A stretch of 16,699 nt of DNA from UBA4716 sp002438865 (GTDB taxonomy: Bacteria; Bacillota; Clostridia; UBA1381), in the NCBI GenBank assembly GCA_937907325.1, contig CALERO010000067.1, positions 1 through 16,699 on the forward strand, written 5' to 3'. Both the position numbers and the translations under genes were made by a program. The notes under the pieces are model-generated. The model saw only the letters and a list, made by a program, of their open reading frames with translations. It did not search any database and was not told the DNA's origin. This document shows, in pieces, positions 7,606 to 16,671 of this stretch (position 1 is the first letter of the stretch; each line of letters starts with the position of its first letter).

Positions 7606-10600
7606 ATGAATAGCAGAAAAATCAGCAAGCTGATAAGCATAATCATATGCGCCGCTGTTGTAATGTGTCAGCTGCCGTGTATAGCTTTTGCAGACGCTCC
7701 CGACAGCAGTGCAATATTAAAAGACAGCATTGCGCTCAAAGCAAACTGTTCGAGGTATGTAAAAGGCGGTAATGCGGTAGAGTATTACAATAATGCGGAG
7801 TATTATCCGGAATATAAAGACGGAGAATTTATGGTACCGTTTGACATTATAAAAAACGTTCTCGGCTGTACGGGTACGTATGACGCCAAAAAGGAAACGG
7901 CAGAGCTTAAAAAAGACGGCAAGACCGTAAGAATAAGAGCCGGTGAGGACGGAATTTATTATAACGGTACGGCAAAGTACATAACAAACAAGGCAGAGCG
8001 GACAAAAAAAGGAATGTTAATTCCCTTTGACGCCGCCGCAAAAGGTCTCGGCTACAATATTGCAAAGCGTGCAGATGTTGTTGTTGCCACGCCTTACGAT
8101 GAAAAAACGGTAACTTCGGTTATCGTAAGCGAGTTTGAAAAGCTTTTGCAGGGCGATGAAGTCCTTATGAGCTGTGATTTTGAAAACGGCGGCTCGTGGG
8201 GATATGCTACATGGAACAGCGGCTCGGCAGAGGTATCCGAAAGCTCCAGTGCGGAATTTTTCCAGGGTCAGAAATCAATGTACATAGGTACAACGCAAAA
8301 AGGCTTTATCGGAATGACAACAAGCAAAGCTTTTGAGTTTAACCGTGCAAAGAATTACCGTGTAAAAATTGCGGTAAAAAAGACATCGGATTATAAGAAC
8401 AATGATCTGACGGTGAACGGCTGGTGTTATAACAGCGCAGGTCAGTTTATCGGCGGATTGACGTTTAACAAGATAAGCACGGAGGAAATTTCAACGGAAT
8501 GGCAGTGCATTACATATGAAATGCATAAATACAGCACTCGTCAGGCTGCATATGATGATTTTCAGAAATTCAACATCTCAATTCAGCAGTCAAAGACCGG
8601 CAGTGAGGCGGCTTCGGGCGGTGTGTATATAGATAATTTCGTGCTTGAGGAATATCTGCCGTTAAGCGAAAACGTTGCCTGCGACTTTGTTGCGGACAAA
8701 TTTGCGGCATGGTATCAGACGGGCGATACGGTAACGTATACAACGCAAAATCCCGACGCATTAAAAGCGTTCAAGTCGGTAAAATCAAAATATTACGACA
8801 GCGAGCATAAGCTTGTGTACGAACAGGAAAATCCTGTTGAAAGCGTTATTGAGAGCGGTATAAAGTTTAAGCCCGAAAATGTCGGATTTTACACACTCAA
8901 TATGTATGCGGTTTCAAGCGACGGTACTGAAAGACCGATTGCAAACTACTACAGATACTATAACGGACAGCCGGTGGACTTCTTCACAACAGACCGCACC
9001 TTTGCGGTGGTTGAGGGAACGTCAAAGCCTATGGAAGAGCGAAACGATATGCTTATGTTCAGCGGAACGGGCACAGGCGTTGAAAGAGAATTTCAGATTG
9101 CCGATATGCTCGGATTTTCAGGCGTAAGAATACATAATCTTTCCTGGGGCAGCGGCTGGGGAAGCAATACGGGTATAGAAGATAAACAGGGCGTATATAA
9201 CTTTACCCGTGCCGATATTCCCGTAGCCTTGGCTGAAAAATACAATATGAAAAACATAATGGCGAACGTTTTCTCAACTCCCATATGGGCGGTTGATGAA
9301 AAGTACCAGGATACAAGCCTCGTAAGCTATATGTATATGTATCAGAAGATGGCGCCGGTTGATATGCAGTATCTTGCAGACTTTATAAAGGAATTTTATA
9401 ACCATTATAAAGGCAGAGTGGACGTTCTCGAATTCTGGAACGAGCCGCATTACGGAAATACGGCGTTCTGGGCGGATACGCCCGAAAAGTTCAGTGAGAT
9501 GATAAAAACATCTTACAAGGCTTTGCGTGAGGTTGACCCGGACGGCAATATGAAATATGCAACAGCGTCGTGGAACCAGGGTTATCAGCTGTTCCGTGAA
9601 CTTGCGGAGGATAAGGATTTCTATAACAGCACGGATTACTTTACATTCCATTCAAGAACAGCAACCGATATTGTAAACTATCGCAAAACTATTGATGATT
9701 ACGGCTATGAAGTAAAGCCGGAATATGCAACAGAGGAATATTTGTATGCAGGATATAAGAAAGGCGTACCCAAGGACCATGATTTAAGCACAATGCATTA
9801 TATGGCAGCGGCAATGTCGCATATCAAGATGGGTATTAAGGGTTTTGCGGACTTTGAGCTTACGGACAATATCCCCGATGAAGTGCGTGTATGGTGCGGA
9901 CAGCAGCCGGGAATGGGAGCGAGCCATACGCTCGGATTATTCTCGGTGTTCCCGTATATTGAACCGCATAAAGGTGCGGTTGCGGTATACAACTGGTATA
10001 AGTCAATGGGACTTGACTATACGTATGACAAAGAGTACGATTTGGGTGACGGTGTAAAAGCGGTGCAGTTTATGAACGACGGCAAGCCGGAACTCCTTGT
10101 ATGGAGCAGTACAGATAAGGAATTTAAGCTTACGGACAGCTTAAAGACGGCGGCAAAGGACGATACGTCAATGATAGACTTTATGGGCAGAACGGCAAGC
10201 CTTGACGATACTTTAAAGGCTAAGACGGTGTACATAATAAAAAATCTTGACAAGGACGCTTTGGATAAATTAGAAAGCAAAGCCGATACTGCGCTCAACT
10301 CGCAGTATGAGGAGCCGTATTACACCTGTAAGCTTCCGGAATACGACGTGCTTGATCCGGAGCTTCCCGAGGATCTTACTTATGTAATAGACAATCCGAC
10401 GGAAAAACCGTTTAACGAAAAGACTTTCGCATTAAGCGAAAACGTAAACTGGATAAGCGATAACTGGAATTGGGTAGGAACTCTCGAAAAGCCTGCAAAT
10501 TATTCTTCAAAATTTGCGGCTCATGTAGATAAGGACGGTCTGTATCTGCTTGTTGATACAACTGACAGCACAATCTATACTCCGACCGACGGCGACTGTG

Positions 10601-11019
10601 ATTTCCGTGACGGAATGTGGGAATATGACTCCGTTCAGTTTGCTGTTGACTGTCTGGGTACGGGTCTTGCATCGCAGAGAGCCGAATTCCAGGTGGGAAT
10701 ATTCAAGGGCGAGCCTATAATCTACAAACATTCGGCTCCCGATATAGGATTTAATATGGTTTCGGGCTGGTCAAACTCGAATACCCAGCTTAAGGGCGAT
10801 TATGTCCGTATAGACAAAACCGATCACGGAAATATATACAAGATATTCGTTCCCATGAGCGAGCTGTTCCCGTTCCAGTATTCCGAGGCGAGCGAATTTA
10901 TAAGATTCTCGCTGCTTGTAAACAACAACGACGGAAACGGAAGATGCTATAACGAATGGAGCTCCGGTATAGGCGGAGACAAAGACCCGAAGCAATTCGG
11001 AGCAATAAAGTTTAAATAA
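7606..11019 (+). CDS. Large secreted modular glycoside hydrolase, clan GH-A (GH39-like)
   Basis: A 1137-residue exported enzyme predicted to cut glycosidic bonds by a retaining mechanism. In order I see: signal peptide (cleavage likely after A29 in AFA-DA); a copper-amine-oxidase N-terminal-like region (about 35-165), with FMVPFDIIKNVLG at 75-87 and MLIPFDAAAKGLGY at 137-150; a CBM4/9-like sandwich (about 185-348) ending in GGVYIDNFVLEE; an Ig-like region (about 355-455); the catalytic barrel (about 465-800); a small beta domain (to about 890); the linker block ALNSQYEEPYYTC (896-908); and a CBM9-like domain (about 930-1137). EFWNEP puts the acid/base at E613; ATEEY puts the nucleophile at E710, 97 residues later, close to the spacing in GH39 enzymes. 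No dockerin, SLH or sortase motif is visible. The next gene is a paralogue. The substrate and exact GH family are uncertain. Confidence 0.83.
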   Translation: MNSRKISKLISIIICAAVVMCQLPCIAFADAPDSSAILKDSIALKANCSRYVKGGNAVEYYNNAEYYPEYKDGEFMVPFDIIKNVLGCTGTYDAKKETAELKKDGKTVRIRAGEDGIYYNGTAKYITNKAERTKKGMLIPFDAAAKGLGYNIAKRADVVVATPYDEKTVTSVIVSEFEKLLQGDEVLMSCDFENGGSWGYATWNSGSAEVSESSSAEFFQGQKSMYIGTTQKGFIGMTTSKAFEFNRAKNYRVKIAVKKTSDYKNNDLTVNGWCYNSAGQFIGGLTFNKISTEEISTEWQCITYEMHKYSTRQAAYDDFQKFNISIQQSKTGSEAASGGVYIDNFVLEEYLPLSENVACDFVADKFAAWYQTGDTVTYTTQNPDALKAFKSVKSKYYDSEHKLVYEQENPVESVIESGIKFKPENVGFYTLNMYAVSSDGTERPIANYYRYYNGQPVDFFTTDRTFAVVEGTSKPMEERNDMLMFSGTGTGVEREFQIADMLGFSGVRIHNLSWGSGWGSNTGIEDKQGVYNFTRADIPVALAEKYNMKNIMANVFSTPIWAVDEKYQDTSLVSYMYMYQKMAPVDMQYLADFIKEFYNHYKGRVDVLEFWNEPHYGNTAFWADTPEKFSEMIKTSYKALREVDPDGNMKYATASWNQGYQLFRELAEDKDFYNSTDYFTFHSRTATDIVNYRKTIDDYGYEVKPEYATEEYLYAGYKKGVPKDHDLSTMHYMAAAMSHIKMGIKGFADFELTDNIPDEVRVWCGQQPGMGASHTLGLFSVFPYIEPHKGAVAVYNWYKSMGLDYTYDKEYDLGDGVKAVQFMNDGKPELLVWSSTDKEFKLTDSLKTAAKDDTSMIDFMGRTASLDDTLKAKTVYIIKNLDKDALDKLESKADTALNSQYEEPYYTCKLPEYDVLDPELPEDLTYVIDNPTEKPFNEKTFALSENVNWISDNWNWVGTLEKPANYSSKFAAHVDKDGLYLLVDTTDSTIYTPTDGDCDFRDGMWEYDSVQFAVDCLGTGLASQRAEFQVGIFKGEPIIYKHSAPDIGFNMVSGWSNSNTQLKGDYVRIDKTDHGNIYKIFVPMSELFPFQYSEASEFIRFSLLVNNNDGNGRCYNEWSSGIGGDKDPKQFGAIKFK

Positions 11020-11038
11020 TTATCATTCGGAGGTATGT

Positions 11039-14000
11039 ATGTTTAAGAGAGTAATTGCGGCGTTTGTATCGGCGGTTATGCTTACGGGTACAGTAAATAT
11101 CGCATATGCCAAAACAAACGATTTGAGCGCAGAATTTCTGGGAAAATCATATGATGCGGCGTCGTATAAATCGGACAATAACGCAATATCATCAAGCATT
11201 GATGTGCTCGGTGAGGGTGTGGAGTTTGTCGGAAAAACCTATATGCATACCTCTTTGATGTTTGATGAGCTTACGGAGGAATGTAAGCTTACATTGGGAA
11301 ATGATACGGGCGTGTTTGCCGAGGCGGCTTTAAAGCCCTCGGCAAACGGCGCAGAATTATACATAGGCGGCAGCAAAAGAGCAGATGTGCTGTCGGGACT
11401 GTGGCTTGACGTGCAGATGATGTACGACACCGCCGCATCGGAGGCGAGAATAGTTGTTTCCGATTACGGCAGTGTAATTGCGGACGAAACGGCGGCGGTA
11501 AGCGGCGAACCGCTTTCCGCCGTGCGTCTTAATCCGGGGAGCGGCAGTGCGGTTTATGCAAAGGACATTACGGTTAAAAGGAGCATTGTTTCCTCCGACG
11601 GGGCAAGTGTTCTGTCGAAGTGCGGCAATTACGTAACGGCTTTTGCAAAGACCGATAAAAACAATTATATTTATCTTGTGCAGATGCGTAATGGTGTTTT
11701 GGAAAACGTCACCGTAAATAAAAACACATCGGACAGCGGTTATGCCGAGGTTTTTGCAAAAAACACATACCAAACGGGCGACTGCTATTATGTGTTTGTG
11801 TGGAACGAGCTTCTCACACCTCAAAAGACATATGAAAAAGTCACCTCAAGCGAATTTGAAGCGTTAAAGGCAAGTGCAAGCGGTACGCTTTCGGTTTCCG
11901 ATGCGGTTTGCGGAAAAAGTACGGTGTTCACCGCCCGGACGGAAAATTCCTCGGCGGAGAAAATAGTTTCGATTATAAAGGACGGAAAAAGCATAGCGGA
12001 GCTTGACGAAGGTAATCTTTCGTATACGTTTTCGGAGCCGGGAACATATACGGCGTATCTCTATGAAAATAACGGAAAAAATCTTATTCCGGCGGCAAGC
12101 CTTACATTTTACGTCTATCCGCACAATGCGGACACGGACACGTTTATTTTTGTGCTCGAAAAGAATTATTATGTTAAAAACGGCGTAAGAACAAGCTTTT
12201 CCGACGGGTATGTTCCGCTCGTGTATAACGGTCACGTGTACCTTTCGGAGGACGTGTTAAAATCGCTTTTTGCGCTTGAATTTAAAGACGGAAAAGTATA
12301 CGAAAACGGCAGCATTAAAGCCGAGTCGGCGAACGTTTCCCAAAAGGACGGCATAAAGTCCGCATCGGATATATGCCGTGCGGCGGGATATATTATATCG
12401 GAAAAAGACGGCGCCGTATGTATTTCAAAACAGTCGGCGGATATTTCAGTTTACGAGGACGTTATGTATGACTATCTTGCAAAGTCCTCATTTGAGAATT
12501 TCAAACCGTCGTGGAACAAAATAGAATACCCCGAAGGCTGGGGATTTTACGATTGGTCAACTTCGAGCAATTCGGACGCTTTCGGAGCGGAGTATAACGA
12601 CAAAACAGACGGCGAAAACAGCGCCTATATTGATGCTGTTCAGTCGATGTTTGCGGGATTTTCGTATAATACAAAGTTTACGAGAGAGGATTTGGACGGA
12701 TATTTGTACAGTTGTACATTTGATGTAAAAGCAAGCGGTGATTTATCGGGAATTGAGCCGTTTGCGGCATTGTCGCTCGAAAAGGACGGTGCTTTTATCG
12801 GAATACCGCAGGCAACTCAAACGCAGATTACGGGAAACGGCTGGCAGACGGTAAAGGCATATTTCACATCGAAAATATTTAATCAGTATGATTTTGACAC
12901 TGCAAGGCTTGTTGTGGGAATAAAAAATACATCGGAAAACAACGCAAGCGGAAAGATGTATATAGATAACCTCAAATTCAGAGAGGAAAGCGTTCTGACC
13001 GAGGCAACGGCGGCTGAAATCGTGTGCAGTGATTTTGCGTCATGGTACACTTTGGGCGATACCGTAACATACACAAGCACCGATGCGGAGCTTGACAGCT
13101 TCAAAAAAATCAGGGGCATAGTGTATGATATTGATAACAATCCTGTGTATGACAATGTTATGTCGCTTAGAACTTTCAAAAACAAGGGATTTACCTATAT
13201 ACCGCAGAAAAACGGATATTATGAGATTGAATTTTACGGTATAAGGGAAGATGAAAGCGAAAGTCCGATTATAAGCTGTTATACATATACGGACGAAAAT
13301 CCGTACAGGCTTTACACGCTCAAACGGCACAGCTTTGCGGTTGTAAAGAGCAGCGCAAAGCCAATGAGCGAACGCTCGGATTTGCTTATGTTAAGCGAGG
13401 ACGCTTATGATGAGAACAGAGTGCGCCTGGCAGATATGATAGGATTTTCGGGCATAAGATATTTTGTTCCGTGGGGAAGTACGGTAACAAATAAAGGCTT
13501 TCAGACAAGCGAAACAGAATTTGACTGGACAAACCCCGATTTGCAGAAAGAGAATATAGACAAGTACGGTTTCAAAAACAGAATAGCGTGTGTTTTAAGT
13601 ACACCCAAATGGGCGGCACGCAGCGGTATTGAGGACAAGTACACCGCAGTAGGATATTATTACGCAAACTGCACATTGCCGGCGAAAAACGAATACATAA
13701 CCAACGGATACGGCGCATTTGCAGAGCGTTATAAAAATGCCGTGGACGGTATTGAGGTATGGAACGAACCGTACTATAATCAGTATGCGTTCTGGCACGA
13801 CGGTGCGGATAATTTCGTAGCGCTTACCGAAACGGCATACAAAGCAATAAAGGCAAAAGCTCCCGATATGACGGTGTACAGCGCAGGCTTTAACCTGGCG
13901 GGACCGTTCTTTGAGGAACTTATGACTCACGACAATTACAGAAATTCGTTCGATGCAATATCGTTCCACGGACGTTATAACGACAGCGAACCGTACAGGA

Positions 14001-15832
14001 AAATTCTTGACAATTACGGTATGGGAAGTACGCCTTTGATAAATTCGGAGGGCTACTATTACGCATATTACAAGACAAAAACAGCCAAGGATTATTCGGT
14101 AAACAATATGGCATTCTTTATGCATTATCTTGAGCAGATAAAGCTCGGCGTGGATAAAGTAACGATGTTTGAAATATGCGACCTCACGCCCGACGAACGC
14201 CGTGCAAACGGATACGGTTCGCATACAATGGGCTTGTTCAGGGATTATCCTTATATAGAGCCGCACCAGGGCGCTGTAGCAGCATACAATTTCTTTGATA
14301 ATCTCGGAAAGAACGTTTCGGTCTGCGGCGAATATGATTTCGGTAACGGCAGAAAAGCGGTTGCGCTTGACAGTGACGGTGAAAAGCAAATATACGTGTG
14401 GAGCGCAAATGCTGAGGATTTCAGCTGCCCGGACGAGCTTATCGGCTGTATCGGGGAGAACGCTGCAATTCTTGATTTTGAGGGAAATGCGGTAAACACG
14501 TATGACTTTAAGGCAAACAAGATGTATTGTATAAAAAATGCGGATTCCGAAGAATTGGCAAAGCTTTCGCAAAGCAAGGATACGGCGTTAAATTCCGCAT
14601 ATGTTGCGCCGTATTATACCTGCCGTGACGAATTCGGCGAATATACGGACGATTATAAGGCTATGACGGGTAACTTTTTAAGAGGTGCGCTGTTCAATAA
14701 AGATACGTTTGAAAACGGAGATGAAATCATATACAACGCAGAGTCGAAATGGGTTTCGGAAAACGCACAAACCTGTGACGCCGATTATGCAATATCATTT
14801 GATGATGACGGAATGTATCTGCTTGTCAATGTGACGGACAATGCATATTGTGCTGACGCAGTATCGCCCGAAGAAATAACGGATTATGACAGCATACGTT
14901 TTGCGATAGACTGTGCAGGCAGTTTAAGGGCAAAGGACAGAAGTGAATTTTCCATAGGAAAAGTGAACGGCGAAACGGTAATATACAAGATTTTTGCGGC
15001 GGATAAGAACGAAGCCGCACCCGAAAACTGGCATGACAGCGGAAGTGTGCTTACAAACGCATTGGCTGATATTTCACGCAGAAACGGAAAGACGGTTTAC
15101 AAGGTGTTTATTCCGTACTCCGAGCTGTATCCGTTTAACTGCGGTGCAAATACAAAGCAGATACGATTTGCTATGTCGGTAACGGACAATAACGGCAAAA
15201 AAGTCGGGGAGCTTTGTTTCGGTGAGGGTCTTTCGGCTGAAACGGCGGTATGGAAGTATGCAAAGCTTACCCCGGCGGCATTGTCGCTCGATACGGTATA
15301 TGACGGCAGTAAGCTTAACATAAGCGGTATAGTGTATGACGGCTCGGACAGAGTGACCGTTAAGGTGATGTATAACGGTGAATTGTTTAACTTCAATCAG
15401 TTTGACAGCCTGACGGACGGAAAATATTCATATTCAATCCCGATTGACGGCATGGGCGAATACACCGTTACAGCTGTATCATCGGGCGGCGGACGACGTA
15501 CAAATACAGCCAACATTACAGGCAGAGAAACGGTTACGGTAAATGCTTCATTGGGAGAGGATTATGCAAAGCGTGACGCACTTTTGCTTATAATGAGCGG
15601 TACGCTTGACGGCGCTCCCAATCCTTCGGATATATTGCAGATAGAACAGCTTACGGCTGATGAGGACGGAAATATACATTACACGTTCTCGACTTCAAAG
15701 CATATGGCAGGGAATACGGTGTACCTTAACTACGGTACGGAAAGTGTAAGCGCCGTAATCGGCGAAAATACAGCCATAGGCGAAAACGCGGAGCTGTTTG
15801 TTGATAAATCCTACAGCGTAAGCTATCGGTAA
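11039..15832 (+). CDS. Very large secreted modular glycoside hydrolase, paralogue of the preceding enzyme
   Basis: A 1597-residue exported protein. The signal peptide is cleaved probably after A24 (AYA-KT). Next come a concanavalin-like region (about 50-180) and a tail-type module (about 185-270) with YVFVWNELLTP at 251-261, which resemble the two small secreted proteins upstream; then an Ig-like strand set (about 275-360). From there it follows the preceding enzyme: copper-amine-oxidase-like region (about 365-470), CBM4/9-like domain (about 480-648, GKMYIDNLKF), Ig-like region (about 655-750), catalytic barrel (about 765-1090), linker ALNSAYVAPYYTC (1183-1195) and CBM9-like domain (about 1215-1412). 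EVWNEP gives acid/base E910 and INSEGY gives nucleophile E1004, so it should be active. Residues 1413-1597 form two extra Ig-like or tail domains absent from the paralogue. GGAGG at 11029-11033 supports the start, 19 bases after the previous gene. No surface anchor is visible. Confidence 0.83.
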   Translation: MFKRVIAAFVSAVMLTGTVNIAYAKTNDLSAEFLGKSYDAASYKSDNNAISSSIDVLGEGVEFVGKTYMHTSLMFDELTEECKLTLGNDTGVFAEAALKPSANGAELYIGGSKRADVLSGLWLDVQMMYDTAASEARIVVSDYGSVIADETAAVSGEPLSAVRLNPGSGSAVYAKDITVKRSIVSSDGASVLSKCGNYVTAFAKTDKNNYIYLVQMRNGVLENVTVNKNTSDSGYAEVFAKNTYQTGDCYYVFVWNELLTPQKTYEKVTSSEFEALKASASGTLSVSDAVCGKSTVFTARTENSSAEKIVSIIKDGKSIAELDEGNLSYTFSEPGTYTAYLYENNGKNLIPAASLTFYVYPHNADTDTFIFVLEKNYYVKNGVRTSFSDGYVPLVYNGHVYLSEDVLKSLFALEFKDGKVYENGSIKAESANVSQKDGIKSASDICRAAGYIISEKDGAVCISKQSADISVYEDVMYDYLAKSSFENFKPSWNKIEYPEGWGFYDWSTSSNSDAFGAEYNDKTDGENSAYIDAVQSMFAGFSYNTKFTREDLDGYLYSCTFDVKASGDLSGIEPFAALSLEKDGAFIGIPQATQTQITGNGWQTVKAYFTSKIFNQYDFDTARLVVGIKNTSENNASGKMYIDNLKFREESVLTEATAAEIVCSDFASWYTLGDTVTYTSTDAELDSFKKIRGIVYDIDNNPVYDNVMSLRTFKNKGFTYIPQKNGYYEIEFYGIREDESESPIISCYTYTDENPYRLYTLKRHSFAVVKSSAKPMSERSDLLMLSEDAYDENRVRLADMIGFSGIRYFVPWGSTVTNKGFQTSETEFDWTNPDLQKENIDKYGFKNRIACVLSTPKWAARSGIEDKYTAVGYYYANCTLPAKNEYITNGYGAFAERYKNAVDGIEVWNEPYYNQYAFWHDGADNFVALTETAYKAIKAKAPDMTVYSAGFNLAGPFFEELMTHDNYRNSFDAISFHGRYNDSEPYRKILDNYGMGSTPLINSEGYYYAYYKTKTAKDYSVNNMAFFMHYLEQIKLGVDKVTMFEICDLTPDERRANGYGSHTMGLFRDYPYIEPHQGAVAAYNFFDNLGKNVSVCGEYDFGNGRKAVALDSDGEKQIYVWSANAEDFSCPDELIGCIGENAAILDFEGNAVNTYDFKANKMYCIKNADSEELAKLSQSKDTALNSAYVAPYYTCRDEFGEYTDDYKAMTGNFLRGALFNKDTFENGDEIIYNAESKWVSENAQTCDADYAISFDDDGMYLLVNVTDNAYCADAVSPEEITDYDSIRFAIDCAGSLRAKDRSEFSIGKVNGETVIYKIFAADKNEAAPENWHDSGSVLTNALADISRRNGKTVYKVFIPYSELYPFNCGANTKQIRFAMSVTDNNGKKVGELCFGEGLSAETAVWKYAKLTPAALSLDTVYDGSKLNISGIVYDGSDRVTVKVMYNGELFNFNQFDSLTDGKYSYSIPIDGMGEYTVTAVSSGGGRRTNTANITGRETVTVNASLGEDYAKRDALLLIMSGTLDGAPNPSDILQIEQLTADEDGNIHYTFSTSKHMAGNTVYLNYGTESVSAVIGENTAIGENAELFVDKSYSVSYR

Positions 15833-15851
15833 TTGTATACATAAGTAATAA

Positions 15852-15888
15852 ATCAATAGGGTGTTGCTTTATGCAACACCTTATTGAT
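15852..15888 (+). terminator. Long hairpin at the end of the operon, likely terminator without a clear T-run
   Basis: Arms 15852-15867 and 15873-15888 pair over 16 bases with one G-T wobble and a 5-base loop (TTTAT). The stem holds GGGTGTTGC against GCAACACCT and is very stable for this AT-rich DNA. It starts 19 bases after the stop of the largest gene. The + strand sequence after it is A-rich, so it is not a textbook intrinsic terminator; it may act as a weak terminator or as a 3' end protecting structure. A promoter follows at once, which favours a transcription boundary. Confidence 0.6.
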
Positions 15889-15907
15889 AAACAAGAAAAA
15901 AACAGTA

Positions 15908-15936
15908 TTGACTTTAAGTCTTTAATGATATATAAT
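15908..15936 (+). promoter_or_regulatory. Near-consensus sigma-70/sigma-A promoter for the SGNH hydrolase gene
   Basis: TTGACT (15908-15913) and TATAAT (15931-15936) are separated by exactly 17 bases, giving 11 of 12 consensus positions. Transcription should start near 15943, leaving a leader of about 24 bases to the start codon with GGAGG at 15955-15959. It is the best promoter in the window and shows that the last gene has its own transcript. Confidence 0.85.
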
Positions 15937-15954
15937 CATATTTGCAGTGAAAAC

Positions 15955-15959
15955 GGAGG
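15955..15959 (+). promoter_or_regulatory. Ribosome binding site setting the SGNH hydrolase start
   Basis: GGAGG is 7 bases before ATG 15967. The frame is open back to an ATG at 15871, but that codon lies in the loop of the hairpin and upstream of the promoter, so the 32 extra residues would not be on the main transcript. Confidence 0.88.
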
Positions 15960-15966
15960 TAAAATT

Positions 15967-16671
15967 ATGATAGAATCGGAACACGCAAAAAAGAACAATG
16001 TTTCATCGAAAGGACAGCTTGAGGAAACAAAGTTTGTCAAAATAGTGAGAAAAGAAAACAGCCGTCTTAAGGTGCTGTTTGTGGGGAATTCAATCACACG
16101 CCATGCGCCCGCACCGCAGATAGGCTGGTACGGTGACTGGGGAATGGCGGCGTCGTGTGAAGAAAACGATTTCGTGCATCAGACAATGAAAGGTATTGAG
16201 GAAAAATACGGTCCGGCGGACTATTGCGTAGCACAGGCGGCGGAATGGGAAAGACGGTATTTCGAGGGCAATAAATCGCTTGAGGAATTTTATATACCGG
16301 CACGTGATTTTTGTGCCGATGTTGTGATTATACGCATAGGCGAAAATATCAACCGTGACAAAAATAAAGAAATAAACTGCAAGCCGTATTATGACCAAAT
16401 GATTAAATTCTTTGCGTCAAACCCCAAAGCACAGGTAATAGTTACGGACAATTTCTGGCAGATAGAGGTGCTTGACAAGATTTTCAAAGAGGTCATAGAC
16501 GAAAACGGGTATACATATTGTAAAATAAGCGACCTTGAGCGTGACGAGAAAACTATGGCGATAGGTCAGTTTGAGCATGAGGGTGTTTCAATGCATCCGA
16601 GTGATTACGGAATGAAGAAAATAGCAGAAAGGATATTGGAAAAAGTATATGAAAAAGTACAGCTTGGGTAA
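15967..16671 (+). CDS. SGNH/GDSL-type hydrolase, cytoplasmic
   Basis: A 234-residue protein of the SGNH hydrolase fold, whose members are esterases and lipases, many of them removing acetyl groups from sugars. Block I is FVGNSIT at 38-44 with the catalytic serine S42. Block III is IRIGENIN at 122-129, where N127 is the expected oxyanion asparagine. Block V is SMHPSDYGM at 208-216 with catalytic H210. The usual DxxH aspartate is not present: the residue three before H210 is V207, with E205 nearby. No signal peptide is visible, as the N-terminus is polar and lysine-rich, so it should act inside the cell. It has its own promoter, and is separated from the hydrolase operon by a hairpin. Deacylation of imported oligosaccharides is a guess from context; the substrate is unknown. 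Confidence 0.8.
   Translation: MIESEHAKKNNVSSKGQLEETKFVKIVRKENSRLKVLFVGNSITRHAPAPQIGWYGDWGMAASCEENDFVHQTMKGIEEKYGPADYCVAQAAEWERRYFEGNKSLEEFYIPARDFCADVVIIRIGENINRDKNKEINCKPYYDQMIKFFASNPKAQVIVTDNFWQIEVLDKIFKEVIDENGYTYCKISDLERDEKTMAIGQFEHEGVSMHPSDYGMKKIAERILEKVYEKVQLG

Noticed and set aside
13595..14572. A 325-codon open frame on the minus strand inside the larger hydrolase
   Set aside because: It lies opposite the catalytic domain of a gene with clear homology and a good ribosome binding site; its translation is rich in C, R, I and V in a pattern typical of antisense readings and shows no recognisable domain.
15871..15966. N-terminal extension of the SGNH hydrolase from ATG 15871
   Set aside because: The codon is inside the hairpin loop, lacks a ribosome binding site and lies upstream of the near-consensus promoter; ATG 15967 has GGAGG at the right distance.
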